Shown here: positions 43,795-51,816 of the stretch, piece by piece
How positions within the stretch are numbered: the first letter of the stretch is position 1
Layout: every line of letters starts with the position of its first letter
NCBI RefSeq assembly: GCF_019703855.1
Contig: NZ_AP024086.1
Coordinates: forward strand, 1,446,501 to 1,510,500
Direction of reading: 5' to 3'
Length of the DNA: 64,000 nt
Source: Desulfomarina profundi
Lineage (GTDB): Bacteria > Desulfobacterota > Desulfobulbia > Desulfobulbales > Desulfocapsaceae
The notes under the pieces: generated by a model
Databases searched by the model: none
Told to the model about the DNA's origin: nothing
What the model saw: the letters and a program-made list of their open reading frames with translations, nothing else
Position numbers and translations under genes: made by a program

Positions 43795-45522
43795 TCAACG
43801 CAAAGGTTTGGCAATAATTCTTCTTCGGTTTGGATGAAGTTTGAACTGTCTGGCGGAAACAGTTTTATCCAGTTTCAGAGAACGATTACCGATTCGAATC
43901 TCAGTTCCTGCATAGACCGTCCCCACGACATCGATTCTTATTTTGTCAATATTTATTGCCCCGCGATCATCGTAATCACTGCCGGAAAGTTTCGGGTCAT
44001 TTTCGTTTTCACCCGCCTTCGAGTATATTCCAGTGCCGGGAATCATATTGACTCTGAGAAGCAGGGCCTTTGTTTCAGCAAGTTTCTGTTCCATTTTCCG
44101 CACTTTTTTTGAGGTGGAACTTCCCCTGTAGCGCTGCAGCCATTGAATTATTGCATCCTGTTGTTCAACAACACTTGCTTTGAGTTCTTCGTAGTGGAGC
44201 AGACGTTCAGCAACAACACCTGCCCCTATCAAGGCTGATTTACTGTTTTCGGCTCCAATATTGCCGACTGTGATATTTCCGGCGGCAATGAGACTTCCAC
44301 TGATCACAGCACTTCCCGGTTTGCACCTGATATGAGAACCTGAATGAACAGTACTGTAATATGATTGTTTACGAATAACACATAATCCGCCACACTTTAT
44401 TTTTCCCTGTTCAATAAAATTAATATCGCAGTCACCCAGGGCTTCGATACTTGTTTTTTTCCCGGTGATACCACCTTTGATCACTATATTCCCCAGGCCC
44501 TTTATCGAGGTTGACATGACATTGCCGGTTATCTCCAGATCCCCGTCGGTAGTTACCTTGAAACCGGGTTGAACAGAGCCCCTGATAATTACGCAGTTTC
44601 TCGAATCAATATTCCCGGTTTCATAGTCGATATCGCTGTTGACAACCTGTTTTGAGCAGACTTTTATAACATTGTCATTTACTATTGAAAGAACACCGTC
44701 CTTTATGGCTGTGACCTGCAATGTCTCCTTTGAAAACTTTGCATCATTGAGGGTTTTAATTTTCAGATCTTTTCCTTCAGGAGCCGGTGTCTCTTCACCA
44801 AACACATTTACACCGGGAGTTCCCTGAACAGGAGGAATTTTTGTGGCAATGCACTCACCCTTATTGATTCCGACCATGATTCTTCGATCCCTGAAATCGA
44901 TTCTGCCGTCATCGAGAAGCGTTCCGGCTATTGGGCCGATTTCAAGTTCAAATCGAAGAAAAGCATCCATACTTTTTCCGACAGGACGACCTCTGGCTAT
45001 GACAAATTTGGAAAACTCCTGATCACCTTTTTGGATACATTCTTCAGCTTTCTTCAATGCTTTTTCGTCAAGGCCAAAAATGATTGATGAATCTTCAAGC
45101 AGTTTGTAAAGATTTATATTTTTGAGAGATCTGCAGTCAGGCAAGGGAGGATGAACGTTGAGTGTAACTTTCATTTTATCGGGCGAAATAATAAAAAGCG
45201 GCTCAACTGAGAGAATAATCTGGTGATTATCTTTGTTTCCTGAGTTGTCAATTATCCTCGGATAACCGGGGACCAGTGACAGAACAGATTCTCCGTCTTC
45301 AGAAAAACATGTGTTTTCACCACATTGTATTACGGCTTTTTCGTAGCCCTTCGGCTCCAGTCTTTTAAAATTGGGAAAATCAGCCAGAATATGATTTGCC
45401 TCAACAAGCTCAGAAACAGCCACTTTGTTTTCTATATCATCTCCTATCTGGACTTTTCCGGTAGCAAAATGGAATGCAGGTTCCAGTATCTTTTTCTGTT
45501 GAGGAGATTTTTTCTCAGTCAT
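43795..45522 (-). CDS. DUF342/FapA-family protein
   Basis: 575 residues. A central and C-terminal right-handed beta-helix of short repeats (SNVINSDIDYETGN-like, VIIRGSVQPGFKVTTDGDLEI, GNVMSTSIKGLGNIVIKGG, GSHIRCKPGSAVISG) is the mark of the DUF342/FapA family. The end holds a coiled-coil (LHYEELKASVVEQQDAII) and a terminal strand domain. FapA-type proteins are polymer-forming and have been linked to flagellar assembly and morphology. The neighbours give no hint: a convergent glycan gene and a structured intergenic zone. Confidence 0.83.
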   Translation of the reverse strand: MTEKKSPQQKKILEPAFHFATGKVQIGDDIENKVAVSELVEANHILADFPNFKRLEPKGYEKAVIQCGENTCFSEDGESVLSLVPGYPRIIDNSGNKDNHQIILSVEPLFIISPDKMKVTLNVHPPLPDCRSLKNINLYKLLEDSSIIFGLDEKALKKAEECIQKGDQEFSKFVIARGRPVGKSMDAFLRFELEIGPIAGTLLDDGRIDFRDRRIMVGINKGECIATKIPPVQGTPGVNVFGEETPAPEGKDLKIKTLNDAKFSKETLQVTAIKDGVLSIVNDNVIKVCSKQVVNSDIDYETGNIDSRNCVIIRGSVQPGFKVTTDGDLEITGNVMSTSIKGLGNIVIKGGITGKKTSIEALGDCDINFIEQGKIKCGGLCVIRKQSYYSTVHSGSHIRCKPGSAVISGSLIAAGNITVGNIGAENSKSALIGAGVVAERLLHYEELKASVVEQQDAIIQWLQRYRGSSTSKKVRKMEQKLAETKALLLRVNMIPGTGIYSKAGENENDPKLSGSDYDDRGAINIDKIRIDVVGTVYAGTEIRIGNRSLKLDKTVSARQFKLHPNRRRIIAKPLR

Positions 45523-45688
45523 CTGATAACACCCGAAAATTAATTAATTGCTAAATCCAGCAATTGGCAAGTTTTTGTTGATACTTCAATTTAAACAGAA
45601 GAATGAGTAATTTATCAAGGAGATATAGAATTCAGTCGATAATACATTGTGACAATAGATACCTTTTAGCCAGAAAGTCAAAACTTCC

Positions 45689-45717
45689 TTGAAAACAGTA
45701 TACTAATATGGTATACA
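45689..45717 (+). promoter_or_regulatory. sigma70-type promoter with overlapping inverted repeat
   Basis: TTGAAA (45689-45694) and TATACA (45712-45717) are separated by 17 bp. GTATAC occurs at 45698-45703 and again at 45711-45716, an inverted pair across the spacer that could be an operator. A start site about 7 bp downstream falls exactly at the first base of a 10-bp stem. Confidence 0.55.
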
Positions 45718-45723
45718 ATTTGC

Positions 45724-45892
45724 CCAGGAAACAAATATCACATTCTTAACTCACTGTGTTTCCTGGATCCGTGACGGTTCAGCGATTAATCTCTGATCGC
45801 CGGCAGTTTTTACTGCGGTCAAAGTTTTTTGCAGGTAAGCCTTCGGGCCTGCTCTATCAGTTTATCTGGAAATCCTGCTAACCCGGATTTCT
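45724..45892 (+). ncRNA. candidate structured RNA, unknown family
   Basis: No protein frame. Four hairpins in a row: CCAGGAAACA (45724-45733) pairs with TGTTTCCTGG (45757-45766); CCGGCAGT pairs with ACTGCGG (45800-45818) and is followed by TTTTTT; GCAGG pairs with CCTGC (45831-45852); GAAATCC pairs with GGATTTC (45869-45891). A promoter-like sequence ends 7 bp before the first stem. The last hairpin is a shortened version of the R3 repeat, so part of this may be repeat-derived. It does not resemble any riboswitch class I know. Confidence 0.35.
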
Positions 45893-45989
45893 CATGAACA
45901 TTGTGTCAATTTTGAGAATAACTGTAGAACACAAACAATGAGACAATTATCAGTGACCCGGAAAAATTTACACAATGTTCACCCAAGGT

Positions 45990-46103
45990 CAGTCCAGGCG
46001 ACGTCATCTTCTACAGTATTTCTGCAATAAATATAGATCACTATAATTCATTGCAAGGTAAGCGAAGACTCCGAGAACTTTGAACCTGACGCCGCCTGAA
46101 CTG
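45990..46103 (+). ncRNA. candidate IS110 bridge RNA region
   Basis: CAGTCCAGGCGACGTCA (45990-46006) is complementary to TGACGCCGCCTGAACTG (46087-46103) at 15 of 17 positions, the two exceptions being wobble or near matches. Inside, TGCAAT/ATTGCA (46022-46055) and TATAG/CTATA form a second nested hairpin. The remaining unpaired segments could be target- and donor-binding loops. IS110-group elements encode their bridge RNA in exactly this place, upstream of the transposase. Not verified against any covariance model. Confidence 0.45.
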
Positions 46104-46120
46104 ATGAGGTAAAATGAGAA

Positions 46121-46202
46121 GGCTGGTTCTCCCGAGCTATGTTATAGAACATGCTCAACTATAAAACGCAGTCATGATGCTGCAAAAAAAGGAGAACCAG
46201 CC
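46121..46202 (+). promoter_or_regulatory. hairpin enclosing the transposase ribosome-binding site
   Basis: GGCTGGTTCTCC (46121-46132) and GGAGAACCAGCC (46191-46202) are perfect complements. The right arm contains the GGAG Shine-Dalgarno and ends at the transposase ATG (46203). An inner stem GAGC.ATGTT/AACAT.GCTC (46134-46156) lies in the loop. When folded, the stem would hide the ribosome site, which suggests low or regulated transposase translation. Confidence 0.6.
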
Positions 46203-47258
46203 ATGAACAGTATAACAATTGGAATGGATTTAGGCGATAAAACAAATTTTGTTTGTATTGTGGGTGACAGAGGTACCATCCTGCTGAGTAAATCTATAGA
46301 CAACAATGTAGAATCCATAAGAAAATTTTTTAGGAAATATAAAAGAACTACGGTCGCTATTGAAGCGGGAACTCATTCCCCATGGATGAGTAGACTCCTG
46401 AGCTCCATGGGCTGTAATGTTTTAGTGGGGAACCCAAGAAAACTACGTGCAATATGGGAGAGTGATTGTAAGACAGATCAGCGAGATGCTGAAATGCTTG
46501 CAAGGATAGCACGATTCGATCCCAATTTGCTTTATCCGATACAACATAAAGGTGAACAGGTACAAGCGGATCTTGCACTATTGCACTCAAGAGATTTATT
46601 GGTGAGAACCCGCTCTAGTCAGATTAATCATGTTCGTGGCATTGTAAAATCCTTTGGTGAGCGGTTACCAAGTTGTAGCACAGAATGTTTTCATAAAAAG
46701 GCTATATCCCATATTCCTCAACAGTTGCAGCTTGGCCTTGGACCTGTACTGATACTCATTGCACAGCTTAACGAACAAATTAAAGCTTTGGATAAAGAAA
46801 TCGAGAGTATCAGCAGCGAGCGGTATCCTGAGACAGAGTTGCTCAGGCGAGTGAAAGGAGTCGGTCCATTAACAGCTCTGGCATTTGTATTGACGGTTGA
46901 AGATCCTGGTAGATTTGGAAAAAGCAGACAGATTGGCCCATATCTCGGGCTGACACCTCGTCGCGATCAATCTGGAGAGACAGATAAACAGCTTCGAATA
47001 ACCAAAGCTGGCAGTCCGTTTTTACGAAAGCTATTGATAAATTCGGCGCAATATATTCTTGGCCCATTTGGAGAGGACTGTAACCTGCAACGTTTTGGTT
47101 TACGTCTGGCATCTAGAGGCGGGAAAAATGCAAGACGTAAAGCTGTAGTGGCAGTGGGAAGGAAATTAGCAATACTCCTACATCGTCTGTGGAAATATGG
47201 AGAAATATATGACCCGGTTTACAAACGTAACGTTTTATCAAGAAGAAAGGCAGCATGA
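46203..47258 (+). CDS. IS110-family transposase (DEDD recombinase)
   Basis: 351 residues. The N-terminal RuvC-like DEDD domain has GMDLGDKTNFVCIV (first Asp), AIEAGTHSPWMSRLL (Glu) and KTDQRDAEMLARI (Asp pair). The C-terminal transposase_20 domain has RVKGVGPLTALAFVL, GLTPRRDQSGETDKQLRITKAG and the serine-containing GSPFLRKLLINSA. This is the two-domain layout of bridge-RNA-guided IS110 recombinases. All catalytic residues that I can recognise are present, so the element could be active. No second copy is in the window. Confidence 0.92.
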   Translation: MNSITIGMDLGDKTNFVCIVGDRGTILLSKSIDNNVESIRKFFRKYKRTTVAIEAGTHSPWMSRLLSSMGCNVLVGNPRKLRAIWESDCKTDQRDAEMLARIARFDPNLLYPIQHKGEQVQADLALLHSRDLLVRTRSSQINHVRGIVKSFGERLPSCSTECFHKKAISHIPQQLQLGLGPVLILIAQLNEQIKALDKEIESISSERYPETELLRRVKGVGPLTALAFVLTVEDPGRFGKSRQIGPYLGLTPRRDQSGETDKQLRITKAGSPFLRKLLINSAQYILGPFGEDCNLQRFGLRLASRGGKNARRKAVVAVGRKLAILLHRLWKYGEIYDPVYKRNVLSRRKAA

Positions 47259-47278
47259 GTTACATAGTCTCACTGCAC

Positions 47279-47386
47279 CTGTCAAGGACAATGTTCCCCA
47301 GGAACCGTAAGTACCCGGTAATACATACTGTGACACTTAAAATGAACTTGGTGAGTATATTTATAGAGGAACATTCTCCTTGACAG
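47279..47386. repeat. long inverted repeat downstream of the IS110 transposase
   Basis: CTGTCAAGGACAATGTTCC (47279-47297) and GGAACATTCTCCTTGACAG (47368-47386) are complementary at 18 of 19 positions across a 70-bp loop. The left arm contains the ACAATGTTC direct repeat proposed as an IS end. The structure may be the right end of the element or the palindromic target into which it inserted. Confidence 0.6.
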
Positions 47387-47417
47387 TTTTGTTCGTTATG
47401 TACAACCGGTAACTGTG

Positions 47418-47444
47418 AAAAGGGAAAAATGATTTTCCCTTTTT
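47418..47444 (+). terminator. probable terminator downstream of the IS110 element
   Basis: AAAGGGAAAA and TTTTCCCTTT form an A/T-rich stem around ATGA, ending in a T run. It lies 160 bp after the transposase stop. Confidence 0.55.
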
Positions 47445-47750
47445 ATCAGCAACGTAAAATGAGTGGAGACTTTCAAGTCATTTTGAAAATAAAGCCCTGA
47501 ATAAAGAACGTCCCGTCCGGAAGACTGCGTGAATTTCTCTGGTCTGTCATATGCCAATGACAATTTTTAAGACCGATGATGAGGTGGCAGCTCCAGGACG
47601 GACCCTACAATGCACCGAACTTTTTGGCAGAGGTTCATAAATGAGTGCGAATGGAAGCATGACGTTTCAGGGATTATTTAAAAAATGGTTCGCCACGTCG
47701 AACTTATATCTTGACAAGCCTTCTCATGGAAGAAATGCGGGCTAAAGAAG

Positions 47751-47822
47751 ATGATTCTGCCGCAGTCTGGATTTTCATTCGTTTTGTTGAGGTTGAGCCA
47801 TTTGGTTCGACCATGCCGGTTT
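47751..47822. repeat. dispersed hairpin repeat R3, copy 2
   Basis: ATTCTGCCGCAGTCTGGATT, then TTCATTCGTTTTGTTG and GAGCCATTTGGTTCGACC, then ATGCCGGTT. The first half matches copy 1 (35355) and the second half matches copy 3 (63322), where GAGCCATTGGGTCC is followed by ATCATGCCGGTT. It lies in the leader of the liv operon. Confidence 0.55.
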
Positions 47823-47995
47823 ATATATGTGCATGATGTCCCTTTCAGTGTATATTGCACTGAAAATCGATTACTCTATCTCCCGACCAACAGTGGTTGG
47901 TATGGTTTGCTATAGAATTTCGGCTTCGCAGGTGAAGAGAAAGAGTTCTCTTCTCTCTTCAATCACTTAACATACACTCATTATCGGAGGAAAAA

Positions 47996-49120
47996 ATGTT
48001 GAAATCCAAAGTACTGGCATTATCATTGATGGCCACTTTTCTTGTGTCAGGGCCGGTTTTTGCCGAAGAAACGCTGAAAGTCGGTGTGCAGGCACCCATT
48101 ACCGGGAAATATGCCAACGAAGGACAGGGCATTGATCAGTCCGTCAGGTTACTTGCTGAGCAGATCAATGAAAAAGGCGGCGTGATGGGCAGGAAAATTG
48201 AAGTTATTTCCTGTGATGACGAAGGTACTGCAATGAAGGCGGCCATCTGCGCCAAAGACCTCGTCAACAAGGGCGTTTCAATGGTCATAGGTTCCTATAC
48301 CTCAACTTGCGCAGAGGCAGCACAAGCCACTTATTTCAGGGCAGGTGTACTGCAGACTTCAGATGGAACGAGTGATACCCTGACTCAGCATGGTTACTGG
48401 ACTTTTTTCAGAAATTCCTTCCCCAACAGTGCGGAAGCAACTTTTGCGGCCGACTATATGGTTAAGGTGAAGAACTATAAGAGAATAGCAATTCTTTCTG
48501 ACTTTTCCAGTTATGCTGACGGCCTGGCCACAGCCGTACAGGATTCAATTAAAAAACTGGGTGGAAACATTGTTGCCCGTGAGAAAGTTAAATCTGGTTC
48601 TCAGAATTTCACTCCGGTTCTGACCCAGCTTAAAGGCAAGAAGCCCGACGTAATTTTCTTCAGCGGTTACTATTCAGATGGTGGTCTTATCCGTTCCCAG
48701 CAGGTTGCTCTTGGGATCAAGGCTGATTTCATCGGTGGTGACGCCAATGATAATGTTGACTTTGTTAAACTTGCCGGAAATGCTGCTCAGGGAGCATACA
48801 TTATTAATGTTCCTACTCCGGAACTGCTTCCTTATGACCTGGCTAAAGACTTTTTGAAAGCTTACAAAGCCAAGTATAACATGATGCCGCCTTCTATCTG
48901 GACCATTCTTAATGTTGACGGCATGAGAGCATTCATTCATGCAATGGAAACCGTAAAAAGCTTTGATACAAAAAAAGCAGCTGATTACCTGCATACCCTC
49001 AAGGACTACCCCGGAATTACCGGTCCAATATCTTTTGCCGCAGATGGAAACAGGGTCGGCAGTGGATATATGACTTATGAGATCCAGAAAGACGGCAGTT
49101 ACAAAATAGTTCATAAATAG
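47996..49120 (+). CDS. livK: branched-chain amino acid ABC transporter, substrate-binding protein
   Basis: 374 residues. A signal peptide (KVLALSLMATFLVSGPVFA, cleavage after residue 23) is followed by LKVGVQAPITGKYANEGQGID, the usual N-terminus of the leucine/isoleucine/valine-binding family (PBP type 1). GGVMGRKIEVISCDDEGT and VIGSYTSTCAEAAQATY are typical of the first lobe. The periplasmic protein delivers a branched-chain amino acid, or another amide or aromatic acid, to LivHM. GGAGG precedes the ATG. It is the first gene of a five-gene livKHMGF-type operon, with a 77-bp gap before livH. Confidence 0.92.
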   Translation: MLKSKVLALSLMATFLVSGPVFAEETLKVGVQAPITGKYANEGQGIDQSVRLLAEQINEKGGVMGRKIEVISCDDEGTAMKAAICAKDLVNKGVSMVIGSYTSTCAEAAQATYFRAGVLQTSDGTSDTLTQHGYWTFFRNSFPNSAEATFAADYMVKVKNYKRIAILSDFSSYADGLATAVQDSIKKLGGNIVAREKVKSGSQNFTPVLTQLKGKKPDVIFFSGYYSDGGLIRSQQVALGIKADFIGGDANDNVDFVKLAGNAAQGAYIINVPTPELLPYDLAKDFLKAYKAKYNMMPPSIWTILNVDGMRAFIHAMETVKSFDTKKAADYLHTLKDYPGITGPISFAADGNRVGSGYMTYEIQKDGSYKIVHK

Positions 49121-49197
49121 TAGAATCCTGCCCTGGGAGGGTGAAAAACACAAATTTTTTTTTCACTCTCCCTTTCTTTTGCCATTGAAATAATCTC

Positions 49198-50094
49198 ATG
49201 GATATTTTCTTACAACAGCTGGTCAATGGACTCACTATAGGCTCCATGTTTGCCTTGATTGCACTGGGCTACACCATGGTTTATGGTGTCATGAAGCTGA
49301 TCAATTTTGCCCATGGCGATCTTGTGGCCGGTTCGGCTTTTGTTGCATTGTTTATTTTTTCAAAACTGCTGGGTGGGCAGGTTTCAGTACTGTCTGTAAC
49401 CGGCGTTTTTGTTCTAACAATCGTTTGCATCTCAATACTCGGTTTCACCCTGGAGCGATTTGCCTATCGTCCCCTGCGTTCCGCACCTCGACTTTCTGCA
49501 GTTGTATCCGCACTGGGTGCAAGTATGGTTATCCAGAACGGTATCATGCTTCTCTGGGGGCCTCAAATGCATATATTTCCGGAATTGATACCACAGATTA
49601 TCTGGGAAGTAGGCGGGGTGGTGGTCAGCCTCATGCAGATAATTATTATGGTTCTTTCCATGATTCTTATGATTGCGCTCTATTTTTTCGTGGAAAAAAC
49701 CAAAATCGGAACAGCTATCAGGGCAAGTGCCATTGATCAGGACGCTGCCAGATTGATGGGTATAAATGTTAACAATATTATTGTTACGATTTTTATTATA
49801 GGTTCTTCACTCGGAGCAGTAGGTGGTATTTTCATAGGTCTCTACTATCGTGGCATCACCTTTAATATGGGTTGGCAGTACGGCCTGTACGCTTTTGTTG
49901 CTGCCATCATGGGTGGAATCGGCAATATTCCGGGAGCCATGCTCGGTGGGATGCTTCTCGGACTGTTTAACGCATTTATAGCCGGGTACATTTCCAGTAC
50001 CTGGGCCGATGCCTTTACCTTTATTTTATTAATTGTAATTCTGATTGTCAGACCAACTGGAATTTTAGGCGAGAGGGTGGCGGAAAAGGTATGA
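49198..50094 (+). CDS. livH: branched-chain amino acid ABC transporter permease LivH
   Basis: 298 residues, a polytopic membrane protein with about eight hydrophobic segments. The N-terminus LQQLVNGLTIGSMFALIALGYTMVYGVMKLINFAHGDL is the LivH hallmark (read in two parts), and AIDQDAARLMGINVNNII is the cytoplasmic EAA-like loop that contacts the ATPases. It forms the membrane channel with LivM. The stop overlaps the livM ATG by 4 bp. Confidence 0.93.
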   Translation: MDIFLQQLVNGLTIGSMFALIALGYTMVYGVMKLINFAHGDLVAGSAFVALFIFSKLLGGQVSVLSVTGVFVLTIVCISILGFTLERFAYRPLRSAPRLSAVVSALGASMVIQNGIMLLWGPQMHIFPELIPQIIWEVGGVVVSLMQIIIMVLSMILMIALYFFVEKTKIGTAIRASAIDQDAARLMGINVNNIIVTIFIIGSSLGAVGGIFIGLYYRGITFNMGWQYGLYAFVAAIMGGIGNIPGAMLGGMLLGLFNAFIAGYISSTWADAFTFILLIVILIVRPTGILGERVAEKV

Positions 50095-51041
50095 TAAAAA
50101 AAATACAACAAACGGGATATCCTCTGTTCTTCATCGTAATGGCACTGCTGCCGACTTTTCTGGATTCCAGGTGGCTGGCTGTGGCAACGACTTTTGTTAT
50201 ATTTACCATCGTAGCCCTGAGCCAGGACATTGTTCTCGGAAAAGCCGGGATGTTCAACATGGGACAGGCACTGTTCTTCGGGATGGGTGCGTATACAACG
50301 GCTATTCTCAATTCAAAATTCGGTATTCCGGTTCTTGCAACACTCCCTCTGGCAATACTGATACCTGCTCTTTTCGGCATTATTCTGGCGGGTCCGATCA
50401 TTCATCTGCGCGGAGATTACCTTCTTGTGGTCACGATCGGCTTTAATATTGTTTTTGTTCAAACCCTGCAGAATAATCTCGGTGGTGTAACCGGCGGACC
50501 AAATGGAATCTTCGGTCTTGATATGATGACTGTCCCCGGACTGACATCATTTGCTGAATTCATGCCATATTATTTTGCCCTCTTTGTTCTGGTCCTGACT
50601 CTTCTGGTCATGCATAATCTTGAAACAAGCAAACCGGGAAGAGCACTGCACTATCTGCGGGAAGATGACCTTGCTGCCTCAAGTATTGGTATTAATACAA
50701 GGGTATATAAAATTTATTCGTTCGCAATGGGTGCAGGAATTGCCGGAATGGCCGGAACTGTTTACGCCAATCAATATTCTGCGGTCAGCCCTGAGGCTTT
50801 TGATTTTATACAATCAGTCCTTTTCTTCACCATTGTGATAGTCGGAGGCTCATCAGTTCCCGGTATTCTTCTTGGGGTTTTTGTGATGTTTGTTCTGCCG
50901 GAAATATTCAGGGAATTTTCCACCTGGCGGTATTTCATTTTTGGTTTTGCGATGATCTTCACAATGATTCTCAGACCTCGTGGGATCTGGCCGGCAAAAT
51001 TCGGCAGAATTCCAAAAGAATTTTTAACAAAAGGGAAATAG
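50091..51041 (+). CDS. livM: branched-chain amino acid ABC transporter permease LivM
   Basis: 316 residues, polytopic. GKAGMFNMGQALFFGMGAYTTAIL and HLRGDYLLVVTIGF are typical LivM segments. YLREDDLAASSIGINTRVYKIYSF is the EAA-like loop, and VIVGGSSVPGILLGVFV belongs to the C-terminal helices. It is the second channel subunit. LivG follows after a single base; the operon is tightly packed. Confidence 0.93.
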   Translation: MIKKIQQTGYPLFFIVMALLPTFLDSRWLAVATTFVIFTIVALSQDIVLGKAGMFNMGQALFFGMGAYTTAILNSKFGIPVLATLPLAILIPALFGIILAGPIIHLRGDYLLVVTIGFNIVFVQTLQNNLGGVTGGPNGIFGLDMMTVPGLTSFAEFMPYYFALFVLVLTLLVMHNLETSKPGRALHYLREDDLAASSIGINTRVYKIYSFAMGAGIAGMAGTVYANQYSAVSPEAFDFIQSVLFFTIVIVGGSSVPGILLGVFVMFVLPEIFREFSTWRYFIFGFAMIFTMILRPRGIWPAKFGRIPKEFLTKGK

Positions 51042-51042
51042 T

Positions 51043-51816
51043 ATGGCCGGCAGAGAACTGATATTGACAAATGTGACAAAGAGATTCGGCGGGCTGGTCG
51101 CCGTGGACAATCTGAGTTTCCATGTTAGGGAAGGACAGATTTATGGCATAATTGGTCCCAATGGTGCCGGTAAAACCACGGTTTTTAACTGTATCACCGG
51201 GATTCATCCCTGCGAAGAGGGCTCAATAAAATGGTGCGGAGAGGAAATAAAGGATCTTTCACCTCACCAGGTCGTACAGAGAGGTATTGTCAGGACTTTT
51301 CAGACGATCCGACTTTTCGGACAGATGAGTGTTGCTGAAAATGTCATGAGTGGACGACATATAAAGAGCAGTCAAAAATTGTGGCATGGGATAATCCATA
51401 CCCCGACTTCAAAAAAAGACGAAAGAGAAAACTGGGGAAAGGTTTTTGAGATACTCGATTTTTTTGATCTGACTGAGTTTGCATCAAGTACCGTAGGCTC
51501 CCTGCCATACGGCATCCAGAGAAGAGTTGAAATGGCCAGAGCCATGGCGGTCAATCCTTTTCTGCTCATACTTGATGAACCGGCGGCAGGGCTCAATGAC
51601 AATGAGACTCAGGCTCTGATTCAAACTATATACAGAATCAGGGAGCAGGGGGTTACTATTCTGCTCATTGAACATGATATGGACCTTGTTATGGAAGTGA
51701 CCGAATATCTAACCGTTATAAATTTTGGTGGCAAAATTGCAGAAGGTACACCTGGAGAAATTCAGGATAATCCTGCAGTAATAGAGGCGTACCTGGGGAG
51801 TGATGATGACGAGTAA
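51043..51816 (+). CDS. livG: branched-chain amino acid ABC transporter ATP-binding protein LivG
   Basis: 257 residues. Walker A GPNGAGKTT, the LivG-type RGIVRTFQTIRLFGQMSVAENVM, signature region VGSLPYGIQRRVEMARA and Walker B LLILDEPAAGLND, then the H-loop IEHDMDLVM. One of two ATPases energising LivHM. The signature reads LPYGIQRRVE, as usual for LivG. The gene ends overlapping livF. Confidence 0.93.
   Translation: MAGRELILTNVTKRFGGLVAVDNLSFHVREGQIYGIIGPNGAGKTTVFNCITGIHPCEEGSIKWCGEEIKDLSPHQVVQRGIVRTFQTIRLFGQMSVAENVMSGRHIKSSQKLWHGIIHTPTSKKDERENWGKVFEILDFFDLTEFASSTVGSLPYGIQRRVEMARAMAVNPFLLILDEPAAGLNDNETQALIQTIYRIREQGVTILLIEHDMDLVMEVTEYLTVINFGGKIAEGTPGEIQDNPAVIEAYLGSDDDE

Larger units (their letters stand above)
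45972..47296 (+). mobile_element. IS110-family insertion sequence (ends inferred)
   Basis: About 1.3 kb containing one transposase gene with a long upstream non-coding end of about 220 bp, the usual layout of IS110-group elements. The 9-bp direct repeat ACAATGTTC occurs at 45972-45980 and 47288-47296, and its flanks continue to resemble each other (ACCCAAGG versus CCCAGG). That is compatible with ends defined by short shared cores, as expected for IS110. There are no terminal inverted repeats, also normal for this family. The true ends could differ by tens of bases. Confidence 0.45.
47259..47995 (+). other. 737-bp non-coding leader region before the liv operon
   Basis: No convincing gene. 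It holds the 19-bp inverted repeat, a terminator-like hairpin (47418-47444), R3 repeat copy 2, and several stems: GGTCT/AGACC with TGTCAT/ATGACA (about 47541-47577) and TTTCAGTG/CACTGAAA (about 47846-47871). A 34-codon frame at 47641-47745 has a weak ribosome site and no recognisable product. The liv promoter is presumably in the last 150 bp, but I could not pick it out. Confidence 0.5.

Noticed and set aside
45698-45716. GTATAC inverted pair as a toxin-antitoxin operator
   Set aside because: No toxin or antitoxin frame follows; the pair is reported only as a possible operator.
47641-47745. 34-codon frame in the liv leader
   Set aside because: It has a weak AGAGG ribosome site but no recognisable product and overlaps structured leader sequence; too little to call a gene.
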